A stretch of DNA of 38,197 nt from Phycisphaerae bacterium. GTDB lineage: Bacteria > Planctomycetota > Phycisphaerae > Sedimentisphaerales > Anaerohalosphaeraceae. Position 1 is the stretch's first letter. The number at the start of each line of letters is the position of its first letter. Under the pieces are notes generated by a model, which did no database searches, was not told the DNA's origin, and saw only the letters and a program-made list of their open reading frames with translations. Below are positions 18,278-26,234 of this stretch, piece by piece. The position numbers and the translations under genes are program-made. The stretch is from contig JAHDQI010000221.1 of the NCBI GenBank assembly GCA_018433925.1, positions 1-38,197 on the forward strand. The letters are read 5' to 3'.

Positions 18278-19705
18278 TCAGGGCACGGGAATCGGCGCCG
18301 TCAGCGCATACTCCTCAAGCCACTTGGCAGCGATCGCAGCAAAGTCATTCAGGTCAATTATACAATCCCCCGTTAAATCTTCCGGATTCAGCGCCGCCTG
18401 CCCCGCTCCGATCCGGGCCGCCTGGCAGGCATCCGCATACACGTTGATGACCACCGCGTCAGATACAGACGGATTGGATTCATCCTGCACAGTCACGGTC
18501 AGCGATACCGCACCCGCGGGGTAATCCACAGAAACGGTCGGATTGGCAATCGAAGGATCGGAAAAGACCGCATTCGGATCATCGGCCTCCCACAAAATCG
18601 TCAAATCCGAAGCGCCGTCGTCGTCGATCACAGCGCTGAGCGATACGGGTTCATCCGCCCACGTAATCATATCCGGCCCGCCGCTGACGGAAGGAGGCAG
18701 ATCTTCCACCGCGTAAAACAGGTAGACAAATCCTTCGGTCACTGAGGACGGCTCGGTCGTGCCGTAAATATAAGAATCCACCTGCCAGTAGTAGGTTCCT
18801 TCCACAGGGGCCTGTACCGTCGTGCTGGTCATATTCTGGCCGAGGGTGACCACTTTCTCATAGGTCGCCGGATTCAGCTTATTGGGATCGGTCCCAAACC
18901 AGACATCCACATAGACATCATCACCCGGCATGTTCGGTTCATAATTCGTCCAGTTCAGTTCAACATCACCGGCCACGACATATTCACCCATGCCGGGACT
19001 GACGATCCCCGGAACGCCCCGAATGGTCGTAAAGCCCGGGTTCGTCACGTCATAGTCCACCAGAACCGTTCCGCTTCCGCCCCAGGCCGTCAGCGTTCCG
19101 GCTCCAATATAACCCTGCATGGCCGATCTTTTATCGCCGGCCAGGATAATCTGGGCATTGTCCCTCAAATCAACAAAACTGTCCGTATCAACAGCAATCA
19201 ACAGGGACAGCGCATAGACGGTCGCGTCATTGGACATGTGCATTTCCGCGGTATAGCCATACCCCACGCGAACATATCCATTGGCCCCGTTATCCTGGTT
19301 GACAGTCAGCACGCCGCCGCTCATATTGAAAACGGCTTTGCCGCTGCTCGTTCCGGCTCCAAAGCGGAAATAACAATTTGTGGCGCCGGGACTGTAGATC
19401 GTCAGCGTCCCCCCGGTCATCGTCAACTCAATCAGATCTCCGCTGCCGACTTCCACGGACAAATTCCGCACCGTAGCATCGATCCCGTCCTGGATGATCG
19501 GTCCCTGGCCGCCTGCGACCATATCCGAATATCGGATAAACGTCGTATCCGAGTGAACAGGCGGACGATAAGAACTGTCCAGCGTCCAGTTGTCCGGATT
19601 GCTCCACAGAGAATTGCTGCCGGCATCATTCCAATAAGAGGCAGAATACGCAGACCCGGCCAGGGTCAATACCGCAATCAATAACAGATTCATCCATTTT
19701 TTCAT
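18278..19705 (-). CDS. Secreted solenoid-module protein with Ig-like domains and dockerin
   Basis: The 475-residue non-enzymatic protein has a signal peptide (1-22). The shared module (about 23-230) is followed by two beta-sandwich domains: a fibronectin/Ig-like domain (about 232-330, ending TYYWQVDSY...TEGFVY) and a PKD/cadherin-like domain (about 335-425, PSVSGGPDMITWADEPVSLSA). A single dockerin-like half (DLTGDCIIDLNDFAAIAAKWL) lies near the end. AGGAG lies 8 nt before the ATG. With no catalytic domain, it may be a spacer or binding subunit displayed with the enzymes. The Ig-like part may bind glycan or cell-surface material; this is inferred from domain type. Confidence 0.82.
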   Translation of the reverse strand: MKKWMNLLLIAVLTLAGSAYSASYWNDAGSNSLWSNPDNWTLDSSYRPPVHSDTTFIRYSDMVAGGQGPIIQDGIDATVRNLSVEVGSGDLIELTMTGGTLTIYSPGATNCYFRFGAGTSSGKAVFNMSGGVLTVNQDNGANGYVRVGYGYTAEMHMSNDATVYALSLLIAVDTDSFVDLRDNAQIILAGDKRSAMQGYIGAGTLTAWGGSGTVLVDYDVTNPGFTTIRGVPGIVSPGMGEYVVAGDVELNWTNYEPNMPGDDVYVDVWFGTDPNKLNPATYEKVVTLGQNMTSTTVQAPVEGTYYWQVDSYIYGTTEPSSVTEGFVYLFYAVEDLPPSVSGGPDMITWADEPVSLSAVIDDDGASDLTILWEADDPNAVFSDPSIANPTVSVDYPAGAVSLTVTVQDESNPSVSDAVVINVYADACQAARIGAGQAALNPEDLTGDCIIDLNDFAAIAAKWLEEYALTAPIPVP

Positions 19706-20276
19706 AATTCATTCTCCTGATTATCGTTTACCGTTTTCTGTACGAAAAGATCAATCCGCCCAGCCCCAGCAGCGCCAGCGTGCCGGGTTCCGGTATCGCC
19801 GTAATGGTAGTCAAATTCGCCTGTGAATCATAGCCATACGCCACATTTTTGACCGTACCGCCGTTTGAGGTCAGTACCTCGGCCGCGATGAAACCCTCAA
19901 TCGCCGCCGTTTTGTCGCCGGCCAGAATAATTCGGGCGTTATCACTCAAATCGACGAGACTGCCCGTATCGACGGCAATCAGCAGATCCAGCGCCGTAAT
20001 CGTCGCATCATTGGACATGTGCATCTGGCCGGTGTAGCCATATCCCACGCGAACGTAGCCGTTGGCCCCGTTGTCCTGGTTGACCGTCAGCTCGCCGCCG
20101 CTCATATTGAAAACGACCGTGCCGCTGCTGGCCCCCGCCCCCAGGCGGAAATAACAGTTCGTAGACCCGGGATTATAGATCGTCAGCGACCCCCCGGTCA
20201 TCGTCATCTCAACCAGCGATCCGCTGCCGACTTCCACGGACAAATTCCGCACTGTAGCATCGATCCCGTCCTGGAT
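19440..20276 (-). repeat. Near-identical 56-bp segments in adjacent module genes
   Basis: Positions 19440-19495 and 20221-20276 match at 55 of 56 bases, within the modules of the dockerin protein and the PEP-CTERM protein. A third related segment lies near 17111-17166 in the GH43 gene but is more diverged. Another 20-base string (16891-16910 and 19220-19239) is identical between the GH43 and dockerin genes. This indicates recent duplication or gene conversion. Confidence 0.85.
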
Positions 20277-20492
20277 CAGGGGCCCCTGGCCGCCCGCTAC
20301 CAGATCCGAGTACCTGATATAGGTCGTATCCGCAGCCAGCGGCGGCGCGTTGCTGCTGGCCGCCGTCCAGTTATCCGGATTGCTCCACAGGTGATCACTG
20401 CCGGCGTCGCTCCAGTTCGAAGCACCCCATGCGCCGCTCGAAAAGACAACTAACAATACTGTCACAACCAACATGTTCATCAGCTTTTCCAT
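19728..20492 (-). CDS. PEP-CTERM protein consisting of a single solenoid module
   Basis: From ATG 20492 (AGGAG 7 nt upstream) there is a signal peptide (about 1-23), one copy of the shared module (about 25-231) and a C-terminal sorting signal: IPEPGTLALLGLGGL, then FSYRKR. PEP-CTERM signals are processed by exosortases, and the proteins are usually released or attached to the surface or to exopolysaccharide. The module is thus present here with only a sorting tail, and as the first structural gene after the regulators it is probably the most abundantly made product. It could be the surface anchor to which the enzyme-borne modules dock; that is a hypothesis. Confidence 0.87.
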   Translation of the reverse strand: MEKLMNMLVVTVLLVVFSSGAWGASNWSDAGSDHLWSNPDNWTAASSNAPPLAADTTYIRYSDLVAGGQGPLIQDGIDATVRNLSVEVGSGSLVEMTMTGGSLTIYNPGSTNCYFRLGAGASSGTVVFNMSGGELTVNQDNGANGYVRVGYGYTGQMHMSNDATITALDLLIAVDTGSLVDLSDNARIILAGDKTAAIEGFIAAEVLTSNGGTVKNVAYGYDSQANLTTITAIPEPGTLALLGLGGLIFSYRKR

Positions 20493-20573
20493 CTTTCCAC
20501 TCCTCATAAAAGTTAACATGTAATTAGAACTCTTTTCAAGTCCATGAGTTCGCTGCCACACCTCACACGATAT

Positions 20574-22265
20574 TTATTCGATTTTCAAAACGGGATTTCC
20601 CCACACACACCAGTCATTATAACGCGGCCCTTCCTCCTGTTCTTCCACTGAAGCAGGGGCCGGGCCTTCCGTGGTAACCAGCGTTAGAAATTGATCTGAA
20701 TCGGAAAGCGGGATCGTTACCGTTTCCGCCTGGTGAATCGTCACGTTTCTTCGACTGAACCTGAGTTCACCGTCCACCAGAATCCAAAAATCGGCATACG
20801 GCTGCACAAGCTTGTTCGCGTAGGAATCCGAAATCCCATATACAGCACGAAACTCCGTGATGGAACGGTCCGGAAACGATTGCCGGATCGCATGAAGGTC
20901 AAAGGTAATTCCCAGGTTTGAATGCATCAGCAAAGCCGGCTGCTCGGCGGTCCCGTACAGGATTCCATCCAGTACAATCGAGCGGCCTTTTTCCGCTTCC
21001 CAGTTGATTACACCGTACCAGTATTCTCCCGTAGTAACCGGAGCCCCTTCAAATACATGGCCCGCGGAACTGATCTCAATCGGCCCGTTCCGGCCATTCG
21101 GCACAAAAATCCCGTCAATATAAGAACTGGACAAGACCGGCTTGTATTCGGTATCGTCTGTTCTATATCCGGGGCCTCCGCGATCCCCCGGAAAGACGGT
21201 CAATGGAGCCGTCATGCCCACCTGAGGATCGATACAGGAACCGCGTACACCGCCGCCCAGCCCATTGCCGCCTCCGACAAGATCCGCCAGACTGACGGTG
21301 CCCTGCCCGCGCCAGATGGTATTTGTTTCCGAATGAATCGAGCGTACAAAGGCCTCGCTGCGGATCGGAATCTCCTCAATCCGGCCGCCGTCGGAAGCAA
21401 TCCGCCGGGCCTGTTCCTGCAATACTGTCTGGCTGCTTTTGGCCAGCCAGGAACTGCCCGAAACCAGCGTGGTCTTGCCATCATAAACATGCAGTTCAAT
21501 CTCCCCTTCGACCTCCGCCTGAATCCCGAACTCCGTCCCCAGATCAATGATCTTTGAATTGGGGGCGTTGACCGTAAACCCGATGCCCTGCGGGGAAACC
21601 CGGGCATAGGCCCGGCCGAAATCCAGTTGCAGGTCCGCGTTGGGCATCAGCTCAAACCCGGCGGGTCCTTCAATCGTCAGGGCAACTCCCTGGTCGGTCA
21701 GGATCGAAACAATCCCTTTGGCCAGATAAAACGGCTGATTGCTGAAAATACGGTCCTTGTTGTGGATCGACAGCCCTGAGTCCGCCCATTTGACATCCAA
21801 ACTGTCGGTCAGGGTTCCCACCTCAACGCCGACGCTGCGGGGAGACAAGTGAGCGTAAGCAATCAAAAAGAGCAAGGCCGCCGCGGAAAGAAATAACGTG
21901 TACAGGGAAAGCTTGCTGACTTTTGTGGGATTTTTTCGATCCACCATCGTCTCCGCCTGTTCGGGCTGCGGTTCGTCGGGGGGCAATTCCACCGACGGGG
22001 CATTCTTTTCCTGCCGTTTCAGCGCGTCCCAGACCGCCACGTCAAAATGACTGTCCAGCGAGGAGCCGTACGCATGCTCATTCTGCCCTGCAATCTGGTT
22101 TCGGATAATCGCGTAATCCTGCAAAAGACCTTGATAGACCCGGACGGCGTTTGGGTCCTGGCGGGACCATTCGATCAGGATATCGCGCTGGGCATCGTTC
22201 AGATCGTTATCCAGCAGGCGAATCAGAAGGGTTTGTATATCCTTGTCTTTTGTCAGGTTCGGCAT
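20574..22265 (-). CDS. FecR-family transmembrane regulator (probable anti-sigma)
   Basis: The 563-residue protein has a cytoplasmic N-terminal region (1-118) resembling FecR anti-sigma segments. One membrane span (121-140) follows, and then a periplasmic FecR domain (about 145-280: VALTIEGPAGFELM, FTVNAPNSKIIDLGTEFGI). A beta-rich C-terminal extension (about 320-563) has an NPCBM/carbohydrate-binding look (AVYGISDSY, WILVDGELRF). FecR proteins pass a surface signal to an ECF sigma factor. The extension is longer than in classical FecR and could sense a glycan directly. Its ATG follows the sigma stop with no gap (TAA-ATG), so translation is almost certainly coupled. Confidence 0.88.
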   Translation of the reverse strand: MPNLTKDKDIQTLLIRLLDNDLNDAQRDILIEWSRQDPNAVRVYQGLLQDYAIIRNQIAGQNEHAYGSSLDSHFDVAVWDALKRQEKNAPSVELPPDEPQPEQAETMVDRKNPTKVSKLSLYTLFLSAAALLFLIAYAHLSPRSVGVEVGTLTDSLDVKWADSGLSIHNKDRIFSNQPFYLAKGIVSILTDQGVALTIEGPAGFELMPNADLQLDFGRAYARVSPQGIGFTVNAPNSKIIDLGTEFGIQAEVEGEIELHVYDGKTTLVSGSSWLAKSSQTVLQEQARRIASDGGRIEEIPIRSEAFVRSIHSETNTIWRGQGTVSLADLVGGGNGLGGGVRGSCIDPQVGMTAPLTVFPGDRGGPGYRTDDTEYKPVLSSSYIDGIFVPNGRNGPIEISSAGHVFEGAPVTTGEYWYGVINWEAEKGRSIVLDGILYGTAEQPALLMHSNLGITFDLHAIRQSFPDRSITEFRAVYGISDSYANKLVQPYADFWILVDGELRFSRRNVTIHQAETVTIPLSDSDQFLTLVTTEGPAPASVEEQEEGPRYNDWCVWGNPVLKIE

Positions 22266-22793
22266 TTACAGATCCAACAGAGTTCCATAACGTTCCATAC
22301 AGCCGCGAAGGGCCTTGATGATATTCGAATAACTGTGATACAGACTGTCCAGCGAGCGGCCCGTGGTTTGAGAGATTTTTTTTATCGAAATGTCTTTTTT
22401 GAATCGCATGGAAAGGAGGGTTTTGTTTTTTTCGGAAAGTTTTTCGAGGCAAAACTGAAGGGCTTCCGATCGACGCGAGGCCTCCTTCGATTTCTTCTCC
22501 GCGTACCGGGACACCTCATCATAAAAACGGTCATCAAAAATCATCCGGGTATTCCTGTTCTTGCGCAAAAACTCCAGCGATTTATTCCGGGCAATCGTAA
22601 TCGCCCAGGCCCCGAAACTTGTCCCTTCCTCAAATTGATCGAATTTCTCCAGCAGAATGGTGGCCGTTTCCTGGAGAAGATCCTCCGCGTCATTGGCATT
22701 GTGAACCACGGTCAGCAAATAAGAATACAATCGGACCTGAACGCTGTTGTATAACTTGAAAAAGCGTGAATTTCTCGAATAATTATTTGTCAT
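22266..22793 (-). CDS. ECF-type RNA polymerase sigma factor
   Basis: The 175-residue protein shows sigma region 2 (VHNANDAEDLLQETATILLEKFDQF; the DAEDLLQET core is diagnostic). Region 4 (LSEKNKTLLSMRFKKDISIKKISQTTGRSLDSLYHSYSNII) is the -35-binding helix-turn-helix. It resembles the planctomycete/Verrucomicrobia ECF group that is typically paired with FecR proteins. The ATG at 22793 is preferred over a TTG one codon upstream; no strong binding site is visible. It is the first gene of the locus and is expected to activate the polysaccharide genes when released by its FecR partner. Autoregulation is likely but no motif was identified. Confidence 0.93.
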   Translation of the reverse strand: MTNNYSRNSRFFKLYNSVQVRLYSYLLTVVHNANDAEDLLQETATILLEKFDQFEEGTSFGAWAITIARNKSLEFLRKNRNTRMIFDDRFYDEVSRYAEKKSKEASRRSEALQFCLEKLSEKNKTLLSMRFKKDISIKKISQTTGRSLDSLYHSYSNIIKALRGCMERYGTLLDL

Positions 22794-23109
22794 CAATCCG
22801 CATCCCGATTCTAATTGATTGCTTCAGTACTATATGATTTTTATAGGAGTTTTCTGAAAAAAAATCTGAAAAAACTGTTTTTTTTCACATGGATCGACGA
22901 TCTCGGCCCAAACGTATCGTTTTCGGATTTCTCCCAATTTCTGCAAGGAAACAATTATGATATTTGCAGGTATTCATAGGATGCTATATCGCTATTGCAC
23001 TATGAGCCGTCGGGGGGAGGCGATTTGATGAACTGTATTTGATAAAACGCTGAAAACCGCATTTGGGGGCTGGAAACGCGGTTTTTTAGGTATTTTTCCT
23101 GACGCCAAG

Positions 23110-23227
23110 TTTGTCCGTTCCTTTTCCTTTTTTGTCCCCTCTTTGTTCTGTTTTGTCCGCTTTTTGTCCAAAAATTGCCGCTTTTTTTCCTGTTTTTTCC
23201 GAGTTTTGCCACGATTTTGGCAGTTTT
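23110..23227. other. Helically phased T-tracts (predicted curved DNA)
   Basis: TTTGTCC or a one-base variant starts at 23110, 23131, 23142, 23152 and 23163, that is at intervals of 21, 11, 10 and 11. T-runs then centre near 23185, 23195, 23205, 23216 and 23225. The spacing stays close to one helical turn for about 115 bp. This may be intrinsically bent DNA or a decayed short tandem repeat. The lysine-rich reading frame it creates has no other sign of being a gene. Confidence 0.5.
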
Positions 23228-23239
23228 GAATTGTGGAAA

Positions 23240-23319
23240 TCGCCTTCGGCGAAAGCTAATTTTAAACCCCCTCCCTTTCGGTGCCGGCCCTTCGTAAGCC
23301 GGTGGGCTAAGAGCCCACC
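23240..23319. repeat. Cluster of short perfect hairpins (REP-like)
   Basis: Three hairpins are packed together: TCGCC-TTC-GGCGA (23240-23252), CCGGC with GCCGG (23284-23302) and GGTGGGCT-AAG-AGCCCACC (23301-23319). There is no coding content and no U-tract. The style matches the cluster at 31819-31920. Confidence 0.55.
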
Positions 23320-23529
23320 CTGCCGCTTTTATCTCTTCTGCACTTTTCAAAAAGCCCCTGGCCTTCCCGGGGGGTATTATCCCATAAAAATATTAAGTAA
23401 CAAGTATAAAATATTATATATTTGAAATTTCATGAAATATAATTCTACATTACAGATTGTTAAACACTGATTTGTGCGGAGGAGGGCGAGAGCAGGAGGA
23501 CATGGAATTTGGCCGTTTTCATATTGACT

Positions 23530-24651
23530 TTATTGGGGGGAAAATGTATAAGAAATCCGCTCCGGGCCCATAGACTCTACAGAGTCATGCCGATCCGCGT
23601 CCTCATATTCCTGCATGATTTTTTGGATGAGTTGTTTGACCGATACGATTTCGCTGCAACGCCAGGCATTACTGCCGGCAAAAGCAAATGCCTGATCCAT
23701 TTCTCCCTCTGCGGCTCTTGCTAATACTTCTGCAATACAGTACGGCGCTGTCGATGGATTGCATGTTCGAAGACATCGATATTTGCACTTGAAGGGAATC
23801 GTATGGCCTTGATTTATCTTTTCTACGAACGCATTCCGGATCACCCTGCCCGGTAATCCCACCGGACTGTTAATCAGAGTAATATCCTCAGGCCGAGCCC
23901 CGAGGTAAGTCTGCTTAAACCTGATGTTCGCATCGCATTCTTCGGTGCAAACAAACCGGGTAGCCATCTGTACCCCTGCGGCCCCTGCCCTGAGATAGTG
24001 TGCCATTTCGTGTCCTGTAAAAATTCCCCCTGCCGCAATAACCGGAATTGGCTTCGGCAGTTGTCTTGTGAACTGCAGAACATCGGCAATCGTTTCATCT
24101 AATGCGGGATTATTCCGCTCAAGCTGCTCCAGACTGTATCCAAGATGGCCGCCGGCCTTCATGCCTTCCACCACCACCGCATCGGGACAGCGATTAAACT
24201 CTTTCATCCATTTGCGATGAATGATCTGGAGTGATCGTACCGACGAAACGACCGGTACTAATTGAATATTGGTTCCGGCGGTATAGGCCGGCAAATGCAG
24301 GGGCAGCCCGGCTCCGGAAATGATCATGTCTACATTTTCCTGAACACAAACCCTGACCAATGATTCATAATTTGACAAGGCCACCATCGCGTTGACCCCG
24401 ATGACCCCCGAAGTCCTTTGGCGTGCCTTTCGAATTTCATCCCTTAAGGCAATCCGGTTCACTTCTTCAAAGTCTGCACCCGGAGCATGTTCATAGGCAC
24501 CCAGGCCCACACTGGCAATCACGCCAGCGCATCCTTCGCTGGCGACCGCAGAAGCGAGATTGGCCCTGGATATTCTCACTCCCATGCCGCCCTGAATGAT
24601 TGGAGGATTAATGCTAAGATAACCAATCCTAAGAGGAGCTATTTTTTGCAT
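23530..24651 (-). CDS. Nitronate monooxygenase / 2-nitropropane dioxygenase family flavoprotein
   Basis: This is a FMN-binding TIM-barrel oxidoreductase. Visible signatures are PPIIQGGMGVRIS at the N-terminus, the substrate-site motif EGMKAGGHLGY (about 173-183), the phosphate-binding VIAAGGIFTGHEM and GVQMATRFVCTEECDA. A four-cysteine segment (KCKYRCLRTCNP...PYCIAE) is typical of a subfamily found in anaerobes. ATG 24651 is chosen because AAAGGA precedes it at 7 nt and the family signature begins soon after. Members oxidise alkyl nitronates, or act as FabK-like enoyl reductases; the sequence alone does not decide. It is a single-gene unit. Confidence 0.88.
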   Translation of the reverse strand: MQKIAPLRIGYLSINPPIIQGGMGVRISRANLASAVASEGCAGVIASVGLGAYEHAPGADFEEVNRIALRDEIRKARQRTSGVIGVNAMVALSNYESLVRVCVQENVDMIISGAGLPLHLPAYTAGTNIQLVPVVSSVRSLQIIHRKWMKEFNRCPDAVVVEGMKAGGHLGYSLEQLERNNPALDETIADVLQFTRQLPKPIPVIAAGGIFTGHEMAHYLRAGAAGVQMATRFVCTEECDANIRFKQTYLGARPEDITLINSPVGLPGRVIRNAFVEKINQGHTIPFKCKYRCLRTCNPSTAPYCIAEVLARAAEGEMDQAFAFAGSNAWRCSEIVSVKQLIQKIMQEYEDADRHDSVESMGPERISYTFSPQ

Positions 24652-24657
24652 AAAAAA

Positions 24658-24673
24658 ATCCTTTAATAAGGAT
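24658..24673 (-). promoter_or_regulatory. Hairpin covering the ribosome binding site of the flavoprotein gene
   Basis: On the minus strand ATCCTT-ATTA-AAGGAT is directly followed by a run of six T and then ATG. The right arm contains the AAGGA ribosome binding site, so folding would hide it. Stem plus U-run also resembles a small attenuator. The stem is only 6 bp, with four A-U pairs. Confidence 0.4.
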
Positions 24674-25335
24674 ACTATGATCTTCCCTAACAAGTATGGA
24701 AATGGCTGGGGCTGACATATAGAGGACTGTTATTGTCCGGAACAGGTCAATTCGAACCACTCATTAAAGCGGCCGTATCATTTCATTATGCCGCTATCAC
24801 CAACCCATTATCTTTTATTACCAGATATTTTCAAGTGAATCTTTTTTTCTATGAAAGCTTACTGATTTGTCGATAAACTCAGGCATTGTCCCTTTTTTGT
24901 ACCAACTTCCGCAGGAGAGTTTACCACATTTGCTATCGTTTACGCTGCTGCCCAGGCCGCCTAAACAGCTTTAACGGGGACCGCCTTGTATCGTCTTTCA
25001 TGGGTCATTTCACTCCCTTTCCTCTTGCCTGCTGCATCCATCCGTTTTGCATCGTATCATATGCTGTTCGTATCGAGAAAAGGATACGGCTCTACAGGAA
25101 TGCAACCGGAGCAGGCCGCAACTCATTGATTTGAGATCTGAGATTCTTATGAATGGCTCCTATGCAGACGTGGGGTGAGGTTGGGGTTGAGAGATTGGGG
25201 GCTGGTTTTGTTCTTGTTTTTTTGGAGGGTGATTATATGCTATCTTTTAAGGAGAGGGTTTTTGGCGGCTATTTGCCGGCGCGGTGAAATCGGCCGGCAG
25301 GACCGATAATATGCCCTATATGAAGGGGTTCAGTC
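24674..25335. other. Intergenic region between divergent genes
   Basis: The flavoprotein gene leaves leftwards and the PilZ gene rightwards, so promoters for both are expected here. I see no convincing gene; a short open frame near 24886-25134 is Cys/Arg-rich without family features or a binding site. A GT-rich stretch lies near 25165-25230. GCCGG and CCGGC arms occur near 25275-25299, upstream of the PilZ gene. Confidence 0.5.
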
Positions 25336-25650
25336 ATGGAAGAACGAAGGAAACACGAACGGTATAAGGCCCTTGAGGGGCTGGCGACGGCGATTTGCGC
25401 GGAGGACTCCGATCTGCATACGGAGGGTCTGGTGCTGAACATCAGCCGAGGGGGCGCCTATATTTTCGCCGATTCCATTCCTTTCGAGACGGGACAGGTG
25501 ACGTTTGAACTGAAGGACGGGCGGCATATCCAGCGCCGCTGCCGCCGCATTTATCCCCATCAAACCGGGTCCCGCGGGCAGGCGGTGGCGTTTTTGGAGG
25601 CGCTGGACGAGAGCGAGCTGGAGGCGCTGAAGGCACCTGTTTTTGAGTAA
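25336..25650 (+). CDS. PilZ domain protein (c-di-GMP-binding type)
   Basis: This 104-residue single-domain protein carries both PilZ binding motifs: an N-terminal RKHER (Arg5 and Arg9 of RxxxR) and NISRGG (Asn35, Ser37, Gly40 of [D/N]xSxxG). The spacing between them and the beta-rich remainder fit a minimal PilZ receptor for cyclic di-GMP. AAGGGG lies 7 nt before the ATG. It stands alone and converges on pgpA, so its target (motility, adhesion or exopolysaccharide) cannot be inferred. Confidence 0.9.
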   Translation: MEERRKHERYKALEGLATAICAEDSDLHTEGLVLNISRGGAYIFADSIPFETGQVTFELKDGRHIQRRCRRIYPHQTGSRGQAVAFLEALDESELEALKAPVFE

Positions 25651-25661
25651 GCGGGGCACCG

Positions 25662-25685
25662 AGCGGCCGGGGCCGTTGTCTTTTT
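25662..25685 (+). terminator. Likely terminator after the PilZ gene
   Basis: AGCGGC-CGGG-GCCGTT (6 bp, one G-U pair) is followed by GTCTTTTT. It starts 12 nt after the PilZ stop and lies in the short convergent gap before pgpA. Confidence 0.5.
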
Positions 25686-26163
25686 ATCCAAACCAGGCGG
25701 GAAGCCAGCGAATACAGAGGGCCGCGATGAGGGCGGCGAAGGCGCCGGCGGCCAGGTCATCGGCGAGGATGCCCCAGCCGAGGGGGAGTTTTTCGAGTTT
25801 GCGGATGGGCCAGGGCTTGGTGATATCAAAGAGGCGAAAGAGGGCAAAGCCGAGAACGGCCGTATTGCAGATGTTGAGGGGGCGAAGGAGTGTAATGACG
25901 AGCATGGTCAGGGCCTGGCCGGCGGTTTCGTCGGCGACGATGCGGCCGGGGTCGCTGTTTCCGGTGGCGGCGATGACGGCGGGGGAAAAGCGGACACAGA
26001 TCCAACTGAACAGGATGATCAGGGCGGCCATCGCCCAGGGACCGGCCGCGGGATAGAGGTAGCCGAGGACCTGGTAGAGGACTACGGGGGGCAGCGAGCC
26101 CCATGTGCCGGGGGCAATCGGGAGTCGGCCGAGGCCGAAACAGGTTGTCAGCCAGTCTTTCAT
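25684..26163 (-). CDS. pgpA: Phosphatidylglycerophosphatase A
   Basis: The enzyme dephosphorylates phosphatidylglycerol phosphate in the inner membrane to give phosphatidylglycerol. Family motifs are present: a GLGRLPIAPGTWGS start, DPGRIVADETAGQ with its metal-binding Asp and Glu residues, FRLFDITKPWPI and GWGILADDLAAG. The protein has several hydrophobic spans and the usual length (about 160 residues). The start is ATG 26163 with AAGG upstream. It is the last gene of the lipoprotein/HIT/dGTPase unit, after a 71-bp gap. Confidence 0.93.
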   Translation of the reverse strand: MKDWLTTCFGLGRLPIAPGTWGSLPPVVLYQVLGYLYPAAGPWAMAALIILFSWICVRFSPAVIAATGNSDPGRIVADETAGQALTMLVITLLRPLNICNTAVLGFALFRLFDITKPWPIRKLEKLPLGWGILADDLAAGAFAALIAALCIRWLPAWFG

Positions 26164-26234
26164 CGTCACCTTTCCAAGGGTTATCACCGGGCGTATCCGG
26201 TTTGCTTATTCTACGTTTCTGAAAAGGATTGGGT

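Larger units (their letters stand above)
22794..23529. other. Non-coding region upstream of the sigma gene
   Basis: I see no convincing gene. The 80 bp before the sigma gene are AT-rich and should hold its promoter. An 8-bp inverted repeat (AAAACCGC at 23053-23060, GCGGTTTT at 23078-23085, then TTTA) reads as a weak terminator on the plus strand. It also contains the phased T-tracts and hairpin cluster described separately. From 23390 to 23460 it is AT-rich with short palindromes. Confidence 0.55.

Noticed and set aside
23000-23350. Lys/Arg-rich minus-strand open frame
   Set aside because: The frame is created by phased T-tracts and hairpins; no ribosome binding site or fold-like pattern.
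24886-25134. Plus-strand open frame (82 residues)
   Set aside because: Cys/Arg-rich with no binding site, no family motif and no neighbour that suggests a role.
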